From Desulfosporosinus meridiei DSM 13257 (GTDB taxonomy: Bacteria; Bacillota; Desulfitobacteriia; Desulfitobacteriales; Desulfitobacteriaceae): 64,000 nt of DNA. Positions 33,587-42,282 of this stretch are shown one piece after another. The position numbers and the translations under genes are program-made. The notes beneath the pieces are model-generated. The model did no database searches and had not been told where the DNA came from. It saw only the letters and a list, made by a program, of their open reading frames with translations. The stretch covers positions 328,501 through 392,500 of the forward strand of contig NC_018515.1 of assembly GCF_000231385.2 (NCBI RefSeq). The letters run 5' to 3'. The stretch's first letter is position 1. Every line of letters begins with the position of its first letter.

Positions 33587-36500
33587 TTGAATATCAAAGA
33601 CATGTTTGCCAAAAAGATTGACAGGGACATTAAAGGTGTCATTAAAGTGGGTCAAGGTGACGATGCGAATATCAAGCAGGAGCTTGAAGAATATGTCGTG
33701 ACTAAGGAACTGCAAAAGCATTTTGCCGATTTCTTTGCCAGCTATAAGAAAGGGATTAACGGTCACACCGACAAAATGGGAGTTTGGATATCCGGCTTCT
33801 TTGGAAGTGGTAAGTCTCACTTCTTGAAAATCCTTTCCTATCTTTTGGCCAATAAAGAAGTCGAGGGTAAGAAAGCCCTTGAGTACTTCATCGAGGATGA
33901 TAAGATCATCGATCCGATGGTTCTAGCAGATATGCAGTTGGCAGCTAGTGTGCCCACGGATGTTGTCTTGTTTAATATCGACTCCAAAAGCGAAATGACC
34001 GGCAAACAGACGAAAGATGCCATCGTCTCCGTATTTCTGAAGGTCTTCAATGAAATGCAGGGCTTCTGTGGTTCTATTCCGTTCCTGGCTGACTTGGAAA
34101 GACGGCTCCAGGAAGTTGGGCGTTATAAAGAATTCATAGAATTATTTGAGGAAGACTTCGGCCAGCCGTGGGAAGCAACACGCCACAAGTTCGATTTTAT
34201 TCAGGATAGCATCGTGGAAGTGTTGGATGACATGGGCTTTATGAGTGAAGCTGCCGCCAGGAACTGGTGTGAAAAAGCAACAGAACCTTATAATATTAGC
34301 ATTGAAAATTTTGCGCAGCTCGTCAAAGAATACCTCAAGCGTCAGGACCGAAATCATCACATCGTGTTCTTAGTGGACGAAATCGGCCAGTACATAGGTG
34401 ACGATTCAAAACTGATGCTCAATCTGCAAACCGTAACGGAGGATTTGGGTACGGCTTGTCAGGGGAAGGTTTGGATCATTGTCACAAGCCAGCAGGATAT
34501 AGATTCCGTGACGAAGACGAAAGGTAACGATTTTTCCAAGATTCAGGGGCGTTTCGATACCCGACTGTCACTTTCCTCGGCCAATGTCGATGAAGTCATC
34601 AAGAAGAGAATTCTCGCAAAAACCACAACCGCCGAACAAACTCTAAGATTGCTTTATGAACAAAAGACAACCATCATTAAAAACCTGATCGTCTTCAATG
34701 ATGGGGTGGAAAAAAAGTTATATACTGACGACAGCGATTTTGCTGCCGTTTATCCCTTTGTGACTTATCAATTTAACCTGCTGGCTAGTGTCCTGACTTC
34801 GATCAGAACTCATGGTGCTTCCGGTAAGCATTTATCTGAGGGCGAGCGTTCCATGATTGCCCTGTTTAAAGAATCGGCGGTGAAACTGATGGATCGTCCT
34901 GCCGGCACGCTGATTCCGTTTAATGTCTTTTATGATGCGCTGCATCAGTTTCTAGATCACAGTCACAAAGGGGTTATCATTCGGGCGATGGACAACAGCT
35001 ATATAAACCCGGATAAGCTGGAGGAGTGCTTCGCCGTCAGTGTTCTCAAAACACTGTTCATGATCAAGTATGTTAAAGAGATTACGGCCAACATCGATAA
35101 CATCACCAGCCTGATGATTTCTGATATTGAGACAGATCGTATTGAACTGAAGAAGCAGGTCGAAGAAGCTCTCAAAGTTCTTGTACGCCAGATGCTTGTC
35201 CAGAAAAATGGCGACATATTTGTCTTTCTGACCGACGAAGAACAGGAAATCAACCGTGAAATTGACAGCCAGAATGTGGAGACGGGTGAGGTCATCAATA
35301 AAGTTTCCGAGTTGATTTTCGAGGATATTTTTAGCTATAAAAAATATAGCTACCCCAAATTCAATGGCCGATACAACTTTGCCTTGAATCAGATTGTGGA
35401 TGATCATCCTTATAAGGCTAATCAGAACCATGATATTGGGATCAGAGTTCTTACCCCAAACTCCGAATATGGCGACCAGGAGGCGACCCTGCGGATGATG
35501 TCTGGTCAGGGAAAAGAAGTCCTTGTCGCCCTGCCCACTGATTCTGCTTTTCTTAGTGAAATTAGAAGCGCGCTAAAGATTGAAAAATACCTGCGCCTGA
35601 CAACATCCAGTACACTCACCAAGTTTGAACAGATCAAAGAAGCCAAACGAGTTGAAATGCGCGAAAGAAGTGGTAATGCCAAACTGTTTTTGATCGAATC
35701 GATGAAGAATGCCGTTATCTATGTGAATGGTGATAAAGCTCAGATTGGCGCTAAGGATGTGGCAGCTAGAATTAATGATGCCTTTGGCCGTTTGGTGGCC
35801 ACTGTTTACCATAAGCTTACCTATATTGATGCCCCCATGAGCGAAGCCCACATCCGGGCATTGTTTAAAGTTTCCAATCAATTGAATCTTACCTTGGAAG
35901 ATGGCAGCGAACCGAATATCCATGCGCTGAACGATATGCTCAGTTTTATTGCCGGAAATTCGGCGATGCACATGAAAACATCCATGAAGAGTCTAATGGA
36001 TCGCTTCATGAAGGCTCCTTATGGCTTCGTAGAAGATGATGTGGAATGGCTTGTAGCTAAGCTGTTCAAGAACGGCGATATCGCTTTTACGGTTAATGGG
36101 ACAAGTGTGACACTGCTCAATAAAACCGACGAGGAAATCATCCGTTATATTACCAAGAAAGAGTATGTCGAAAAGCTTTTAACTGAAAAACGGGAAAAGC
36201 CCAATGATAAGCAGAAAAAGGCCGTTCGTGAGGTAATGAAGGAATTATTCGGCGTTTCCAGTGTTAACGAAGACGAAGATGCCATGATGTGCAGCTTCCA
36301 GAGCTACAGTAATAACATTGTTTATGAGCTGGAGAAATTTGAAATTATGTATCAGAGCAAGCCACTGCCGGGCCAAAAAATTGTGACCTCAGGCAAAACG
36401 TTGCTGCGTGCTGTGGTGCAGATTCAGTCCCCAAGCGAATTTTTCAAAAAAATCTCGACCGACCGCGACGACTACCTTGATTTTGCTGAAGATTATGAAC

Positions 36501-37198
36501 CCGTCAAAGCTTTTTTTGGCGGTGATCAAAAGACCATCTTTGAAAAAGCTTTGCATCTCATGGGTATTTACGATGACAGCAAGACCTTCATCGTGGATGA
36601 ACAAGTGGAAACTGTCGTAGGCGAAATTAAAGCCATTCTCAAAAAAGACTCTCCCTATAGCGATATTCCGAAGCTGCCGGAACTGTTAAGCCGCTTTAAT
36701 GACCTTTATATAAAGCTCTTGACGGATATGGAAGCACCGGTTATTGCCGCTATTGAGGATGCTAAAACCAGGGTGTTTGATGTTCTGGAGGCCAAGGAAT
36801 ACAAAAGTGAGTTGGTAGAGCGCTTCCGTAAGCTGTTTGCAGAAATCCTTGAAAAGGCCAAGACCTGTAACAATGTCGCAACACTGCAGAATGTTAAAGT
36901 CGAAGCTGATGCATTGAAAGTTCGTCTGCTCAATGAGATGACCAAGAAGGATGAGCAGATCGCCCGTTCCAAAACTGAGGAAGAAAAGAAAAAAACGGGT
37001 GCTGGTGGCGTTAAGGAAACAGGAGCGAAGTTTCAGCCGAAGGTTAAGAGACGAAAGAGCATCAGTATTAAGTCAGTCAACCTCGCGGCCTCCTGGCAGA
37101 TTGAGACGGCCCAGGACGTGGATAAGTATATGGCTGCTCTCAAAGAACGGATTCTGAAAGAGTTGGATGAGGACACAATCATTAATATTGAGTTCTAA
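33587..37198 (+). CDS. brxC: BREX P-loop ATPase BrxC
   Basis: 1203 aa. Walker A is in WISGFFGSGKSHFLK (about 66-80). Walker B is HIVFLVDEIGQYI (about 260). A long C-terminal helical region ends in a basic linker (KFQPKVKRRKS). BrxC/PglY is a large AAA-type ATPase central to BREX and is needed for both methylation and phage restriction. The start is TTG, 8 nt after AAGGAG. Length matches the family (about 1,200 aa). Its codon choice is visibly richer in G+C than the island's CBASS genes. Confidence 0.93.
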   Translation: MNIKDMFAKKIDRDIKGVIKVGQGDDANIKQELEEYVVTKELQKHFADFFASYKKGINGHTDKMGVWISGFFGSGKSHFLKILSYLLANKEVEGKKALEYFIEDDKIIDPMVLADMQLAASVPTDVVLFNIDSKSEMTGKQTKDAIVSVFLKVFNEMQGFCGSIPFLADLERRLQEVGRYKEFIELFEEDFGQPWEATRHKFDFIQDSIVEVLDDMGFMSEAAARNWCEKATEPYNISIENFAQLVKEYLKRQDRNHHIVFLVDEIGQYIGDDSKLMLNLQTVTEDLGTACQGKVWIIVTSQQDIDSVTKTKGNDFSKIQGRFDTRLSLSSANVDEVIKKRILAKTTTAEQTLRLLYEQKTTIIKNLIVFNDGVEKKLYTDDSDFAAVYPFVTYQFNLLASVLTSIRTHGASGKHLSEGERSMIALFKESAVKLMDRPAGTLIPFNVFYDALHQFLDHSHKGVIIRAMDNSYINPDKLEECFAVSVLKTLFMIKYVKEITANIDNITSLMISDIETDRIELKKQVEEALKVLVRQMLVQKNGDIFVFLTDEEQEINREIDSQNVETGEVINKVSELIFEDIFSYKKYSYPKFNGRYNFALNQIVDDHPYKANQNHDIGIRVLTPNSEYGDQEATLRMMSGQGKEVLVALPTDSAFLSEIRSALKIEKYLRLTTSSTLTKFEQIKEAKRVEMRERSGNAKLFLIESMKNAVIYVNGDKAQIGAKDVAARINDAFGRLVATVYHKLTYIDAPMSEAHIRALFKVSNQLNLTLEDGSEPNIHALNDMLSFIAGNSAMHMKTSMKSLMDRFMKAPYGFVEDDVEWLVAKLFKNGDIAFTVNGTSVTLLNKTDEEIIRYITKKEYVEKLLTEKREKPNDKQKKAVREVMKELFGVSSVNEDEDAMMCSFQSYSNNIVYELEKFEIMYQSKPLPGQKIVTSGKTLLRAVVQIQSPSEFFKKISTDRDDYLDFAEDYEPVKAFFGGDQKTIFEKALHLMGIYDDSKTFIVDEQVETVVGEIKAILKKDSPYSDIPKLPELLSRFNDLYIKLLTDMEAPVIAAIEDAKTRVFDVLEAKEYKSELVERFRKLFAEILEKAKTCNNVATLQNVKVEADALKVRLLNEMTKKDEQIARSKTEEEKKKTGAGGVKETGAKFQPKVKRRKSISIKSVNLAASWQIETAQDVDKYMAALKERILKELDEDTIINIEF

Positions 37199-37211
37199 AG
37201 GAGCAACTAAG

Positions 37212-40200
37212 ATGAATAAAACAGCCATTAAGAACTTTGCGATCTGGGCAAGAAATAAGCTCATCGCAGAGATTACATATAAAGCAGGACTGCTGGGTAT
37301 TACGGAAAAAGAAGTCAAAAGCCCCCTGCCGCAGTCCTCAAAAGATGTCCAATTCTTTGATATCGGTACAAGAGAGCCGTACTCTATTACCGGCGTGGAA
37401 ATTGAGCAGCGAGCAAAACTGGTCGCAGCAATTCAGCAAAAAGAAGAGCAGTCGGATTACAAGACTGCTTTTAAGAGCGTGGTTGAAGAGGTAGCTTATA
37501 CCTGGTTCAATCGTCTGATAGCCGTGCGATTTATGGAAGTAAATGACTATCTCCCATCTCGAATCAGAGTGCTGTCTTCAGAAAGCAGCACAAAAGCAGA
37601 ACCGGACTTGGTGACTACGCCTTTTGACGCAGATCTGGAGTATACGCCTTATGAAAAAGACCGAATCATGCAGCTGAAACATGACAATAAGCTGGATGAG
37701 CTTTTTCGTATGCTCTTTATCAAGCAGTGTAATGCTCTCAATGTGATTCTGCCGGAATTGTTTGAGAAAACGAATGACTACACTGAACTTCTGTTGAACG
37801 TATCTTATACTGATAAAGACGGCATGGTTTATCACTTGGTGCATGATATTGATGAAGCTGATTTTAAAGAAGCAGTCGAAATAATTGGTTGGATGTATCA
37901 ATTCTATATTTCTGAAAAACATGAAGAAGTAGTAAACGTTATTGGTGGTAAATCTATAAAGAAAGAAGACATTCCCGCAGCAACGCAGCTTTTTACCACC
38001 GACTGGGTTGTTCGATATATGGTCGATAATTCGCTTGGTCGTTATTGGATTGAGCGTAATCCAGATAGTAACCTGAAAGAAAAACTTGAATTTTTTATTT
38101 CACCCCAAAAAAGTGATATCACATATATAGATGAAAAAGTTGATCCTACCAATATTACCTTTTTTGACCCGTGCATGGGTAGTGGTCATATTTTAGTATA
38201 TGCTTTTGAAGTTTTTATGGCAATTTATGAAGAATGTGGCTATTCCCAGCGTGATGCAGCAAAAAACATTATAACAAATAATCTATTTGGTCTTGATATA
38301 GATAAAAGAGCTTATCAGTTAGCTTATTTTGCTGTCATGATGAAGGCAAGAAGCTATAACCGACGCATTTTATTGATGGATATCAACATTAATGTATGCG
38401 CGATCTATGAAAGCAATGGGGTAACAAAGTTTACATATGATGATTTAACCTTTAATGAATTTCAGAATAACATTGGTGAATATTTGATTAATACTTTTAG
38501 GCATGCAAAAGAACTTGGCTCTTTGCAAACAGTTGATTATCATGACTATATTTCATTCGCTGATTATTTGGATCAGTGCATTACAAATGATCAATTAAAT
38601 CTTTTTACTTCTATATGGATGAGTGAAACGCTTCCATTAATGAGAAAGTTAGCAAAACAAGCTGAAATCTTGAAAGAAAAATATACTGTTGTATGTACCA
38701 ATCCTCCTTACATGAACAAATTAGAAAGTCACCTTAAAGAATTTGTAACTACTCGATATAAGGCGTACTCAGGTGATTTATTTTCTGTGTTTATGTATCG
38801 TAATTTGTCTTTCTGTAAGGAAGATGGCTATGCTGCTTATATGACTCCAAATGTATGGATGTTTTTGAAAACATATGAAAATTTGCGAAAATTTATTGTT
38901 GAAGAGAAGTCAATTTCATCTCTTATTCAAATGGCAAAAGGAGCATTCTTCAAAGAAGCTGTTGTAGATATATGTACTTTTGTTTTGGCTAATAAGCCTT
39001 CTAGTATTGAAGGCATTTATATTAGGCTTGAAGATTTTAAAGGAGATATGGATGTACAGAAAGAAAAAGTTCTGGAAGCAATAAATACTGATAATTGTAG
39101 TTTTTTATATTCAACAAAAACTGATAACTTTTCTAGAATATCTGGTATACCTATAGCTTATTGGGTTAAGAATTATGCTGTTTTTTCGGCGAAGAAGTTC
39201 AGCCATAGTTATTTTTCTGGTGGAAGAAACAAAACGCATAATAACGATGTCTATGTTCGTACATGGTGGGAAGTAAAGAGAACACCTGGATGGAGGCCGT
39301 ACTCTAATGGTGGCGTGTTCAGAAAATGGTATGGGAATAATACTGATGTAGTAAATTGGACACCTGGTGCAAGAGATTTTTACCGCCAACATGGCGGCTT
39401 GTTAAATGAAAAGTTCTGGGATAAAGAAGGGATAACATGGAATGATATTACTTCTGGTTTACCAAGCTTTAGAATTAAACCTGCTGATAGCATATTTAGT
39501 TCCGTTTCCCCAACAATATTTAACTTGTCCTTTAAGTGTGATAATGCTGTATTGGGATTTCTCAACTCTAAGGTAAGCATATATCTACTTAATATTACAA
39601 ATCCAACATTGCATACGCTTGTTGGAAACGTTCTAGACTTACCTGATTTAATCGAGAACGTACCGGTATCATGCTTTGAATTGGTCGCAACTAATATAAA
39701 ATTAGCCAAAATGGATTGGGATTTCTTTGAAACAAGTTGCGATTTTAAACGTCATCCCTTCTTAACTTTCCAGACCGATACAGTTGCAAAATTTAGCACC
39801 TATTACCTAAATGAGAATGATAATATATCTAGTATTTGTTCAAACACAGCAAATGGCTGGGTAGAAAATGCATTTAAGATCTGGCGCTTTTTTTCAGAGG
39901 CACAATTTAAAAAACTGAAATCTAATGAGGAAGAGCTAAATCGTATTTTCATTGAACTCTATGGTTTAAAGAAAGAGCTTTGCCCACAGGTTGAGGAAAA
40001 AGACGTGATAATCCGCAAAGCAGACCTTGGACGTGATGTGCGTTCTTTTATTTCGTACGCAGTAGGTTGTATGTTTGGTCGCTACAGCCTCGACTTGGAT
40101 GGACTTGCATTTGACGGTGGTGAATGGGATGATTGCAAATACAACACCTTTATCCCCAACAAAGACAATATCCTACCCATCTCCGATGAAGAATACTTTG

Positions 40201-40763
40201 AGGATGATATCGTTGGACTGTTCTGTGCCTTCGTCAAAATAAGCTTTGGTGCCGATAATTTGGAAGAAAATCTGGACTTCATAGCCAATTCGCTTGGCAA
40301 TAAGGGTAATACCTCCAGAGAAGTCATCCGAAATTATTTTCTAAAAGATTTCTTTAAAGATCATTGCAAGGGTTATCAGAAGCGTCCGATATATTGGCTC
40401 TTTGACAGCGGTAAAACAGATGGTTTCAAAGCTTTGATATATCTGCATCGGTATAGTGAGGATACCATTGGTAATCTGCGTATTGATTACCTCCATAGGA
40501 TGCAGCGAGTATATGATAGTGAAGTCGCTCGTATGCAGGAGACGATTGATAACAGTGATAATGCCCGTGAAGTGGCAGCTGCAACCAAGCGAAAAGAAAA
40601 ACTAAAAAAGCAATTGAAAGAAACCAAGGAATACGATGAGAAGATTGCTCACCTTGCTCTTGCCCGTATTTCCATAGATCTGGATGACGGAGTAAAGGTT
40701 AACTATGAAAAAGTCCAGACTGGTACCGATGGCGAGAAGCTTGAAGTGCTGGCGAAGATCTGA
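37212..40763 (+). CDS. pglX: BREX-1 adenine-specific DNA methyltransferase PglX
   Basis: About 1183 aa. Motif I DPCMGSGHILVYAFE and motif IV NPPY (VVCTNPPYMNKL) define an N6-adenine methyltransferase; the C-terminal third is the target-recognition and helical part. It marks host BREX sites so that only unmodified phage DNA is blocked. ATG 37212 follows AAAGGAGCAACTAAG. The central part (about 37.9-39.9 kb, including the recognition domain) is clearly more A+T-rich than both flanks, consistent with allele exchange of specificity. No frameshift is visible, so the gene should be in a phase-ON state. Confidence 0.93.
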   Translation: MNKTAIKNFAIWARNKLIAEITYKAGLLGITEKEVKSPLPQSSKDVQFFDIGTREPYSITGVEIEQRAKLVAAIQQKEEQSDYKTAFKSVVEEVAYTWFNRLIAVRFMEVNDYLPSRIRVLSSESSTKAEPDLVTTPFDADLEYTPYEKDRIMQLKHDNKLDELFRMLFIKQCNALNVILPELFEKTNDYTELLLNVSYTDKDGMVYHLVHDIDEADFKEAVEIIGWMYQFYISEKHEEVVNVIGGKSIKKEDIPAATQLFTTDWVVRYMVDNSLGRYWIERNPDSNLKEKLEFFISPQKSDITYIDEKVDPTNITFFDPCMGSGHILVYAFEVFMAIYEECGYSQRDAAKNIITNNLFGLDIDKRAYQLAYFAVMMKARSYNRRILLMDININVCAIYESNGVTKFTYDDLTFNEFQNNIGEYLINTFRHAKELGSLQTVDYHDYISFADYLDQCITNDQLNLFTSIWMSETLPLMRKLAKQAEILKEKYTVVCTNPPYMNKLESHLKEFVTTRYKAYSGDLFSVFMYRNLSFCKEDGYAAYMTPNVWMFLKTYENLRKFIVEEKSISSLIQMAKGAFFKEAVVDICTFVLANKPSSIEGIYIRLEDFKGDMDVQKEKVLEAINTDNCSFLYSTKTDNFSRISGIPIAYWVKNYAVFSAKKFSHSYFSGGRNKTHNNDVYVRTWWEVKRTPGWRPYSNGGVFRKWYGNNTDVVNWTPGARDFYRQHGGLLNEKFWDKEGITWNDITSGLPSFRIKPADSIFSSVSPTIFNLSFKCDNAVLGFLNSKVSIYLLNITNPTLHTLVGNVLDLPDLIENVPVSCFELVATNIKLAKMDWDFFETSCDFKRHPFLTFQTDTVAKFSTYYLNENDNISSICSNTANGWVENAFKIWRFFSEAQFKKLKSNEEELNRIFIELYGLKKELCPQVEEKDVIIRKADLGRDVRSFISYAVGCMFGRYSLDLDGLAFDGGEWDDCKYNTFIPNKDNILPISDEEYFEDDIVGLFCAFVKISFGADNLEENLDFIANSLGNKGNTSREVIRNYFLKDFFKDHCKGYQKRPIYWLFDSGKTDGFKALIYLHRYSEDTIGNLRIDYLHRMQRVYDSEVARMQETIDNSDNAREVAAATKRKEKLKKQLKETKEYDEKIAHLALARISIDLDDGVKVNYEKVQTGTDGEKLEVLAKI

Positions 40764-40775
40764 GGTGAGGGACTG

Positions 40776-42281
40776 ATGTGCGATGCAGATTTAATTAGCG
40801 AAAAAATAAAATCGGTATTACCTATCTTTGTCTCCAAAGAAGCTTTACCCTTGCTTAACAAGGAAGGCTTATGCAAGCAATTATTAGGGATAATGCGGAT
40901 TAGTGATAAGATTTTAAGCGAAGTAGAGATTGAAAATATCGTGAGTAATTATGTCTTTGTATCTGAGCTTGTTCGTAATGATTTAAGGGAAATAGACATA
41001 AGGCTAGCTGAGTTAAAAACACTTGATGCAGCAACTCCGTCAGAAGATGATTATAAACACAAAAAGTATCGGTATTTTGCCGGTCTAAATAGAAATGCCA
41101 AAGCAGAAATTATTGATTTCTATAGCAATAAGCTTATTGATTTTAGCGTTGAAAACAAGTCATTTAAGTATACAGAGCGCAAAGATGATGGCTTAACTAT
41201 GTTATTCCTTGATGGGAGATATGAGTATGCTCACTTCAAGAGATATTTTGATTTTCAGCATGATTTTAGCACAGAGGCAAAGATGCGTTTTATTCCGGGA
41301 ATTGACCTTACTAAAATTGAAAAAACTGTGACTAAGTATATCGATCTGAAAGTATCTTCTCCTGAGGCTTATCAGGAGGAAATTGCACGAATGGTGACCG
41401 AAAACCAATGTATTGAATATGTACGAGACAAGGTATCCAATAATCATTACCTTTCCAGGAGGCGTGAGATCTTTGACATTCTTGTTGGATTATTCAATGA
41501 AAAGAGATATCAGGCATTTATTGCATTAGCAGTCCTTCAACTCGAAGGGTTGTTCTATGACTGTTGTTCAATAATTGCAAAAAAAGAGCTTGGAAACAAG
41601 GCAGGTACACTCGTTGAGAAGGCTGAGAAAGTCTATAGTGATAGTCGAGTACTGGAACTGTCTGTATATCCATATTTCGCATATGATGTTCCAGACCTTC
41701 GTAACGAAGTTGCGCACAATGGCATTATCTTAGGAAAAGACCTACAATCTATTGCAAATGAAATAGTCCTCGACTTATATTCTATTGTATATTGGGCTTG
41801 TCATTTAAGTAATGACAAATATATTCCTTTACTGATGACAATGGATAAAATCAATGAAGTACCTGATGCAGATGAGGAACAAGTAGTCGAAACACTTTTT
41901 TGCGAGTTTTATTCCTGTTATCAGATATCAAACAGGGAATTTATTGATGTCTTGAAATCTCCAGAAAATTATCAAACTGAAATCGACTACTACAAGCCGC
42001 CTGCAGATTGCTCTACGGGACAGTCTTTAGAAGAATCAGTTACTTTCCTTTCTTCAAAAGTTAAAAGCGAAGGATTCTGGAAATTTATTTTGCAACATAT
42101 TGACATTGATAAAGAACACATAAAAGGAAAACCGTATGATTTTATTGATTTTGTAGTGCATTTTAAAAATGCATTTATACCAATATTGGGGAAAGGAACA
42201 CCTGAAAAAATAGCGTGTCAAGAAGTTGCTAGGTTGCTAAAGCCTTTTGAAGAAGCTGATAAAGTAAAGGCAGGTGTATAG
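40776..42281 (+). CDS. HEPN-like protein inserted in the BREX operon
   Basis: 501 aa, mostly helical, A+T-rich. In the middle, VPDLRNEVAHNGIILG contains R-x4-H (RNEVAH), the signature of HEPN-fold RNases, preceded by a helix FIALAVLQLEGLFYDCC. The rest has no motif I recognise. HEPN proteins are typical RNA-cleaving toxins in defence systems. Its ATG is 12 nt after the pglX stop, and pglZ starts 1 nt after its own stop, so it is co-expressed with BREX. It could be an abortive-infection backup triggered when BREX fails, but that is inference. The HEPN call rests on one motif and context. Confidence 0.7.
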   Translation: MCDADLISEKIKSVLPIFVSKEALPLLNKEGLCKQLLGIMRISDKILSEVEIENIVSNYVFVSELVRNDLREIDIRLAELKTLDAATPSEDDYKHKKYRYFAGLNRNAKAEIIDFYSNKLIDFSVENKSFKYTERKDDGLTMLFLDGRYEYAHFKRYFDFQHDFSTEAKMRFIPGIDLTKIEKTVTKYIDLKVSSPEAYQEEIARMVTENQCIEYVRDKVSNNHYLSRRREIFDILVGLFNEKRYQAFIALAVLQLEGLFYDCCSIIAKKELGNKAGTLVEKAEKVYSDSRVLELSVYPYFAYDVPDLRNEVAHNGIILGKDLQSIANEIVLDLYSIVYWACHLSNDKYIPLLMTMDKINEVPDADEEQVVETLFCEFYSCYQISNREFIDVLKSPENYQTEIDYYKPPADCSTGQSLEESVTFLSSKVKSEGFWKFILQHIDIDKEHIKGKPYDFIDFVVHFKNAFIPILGKGTPEKIACQEVARLLKPFEEADKVKAGV

Positions 42282-42282
42282 C

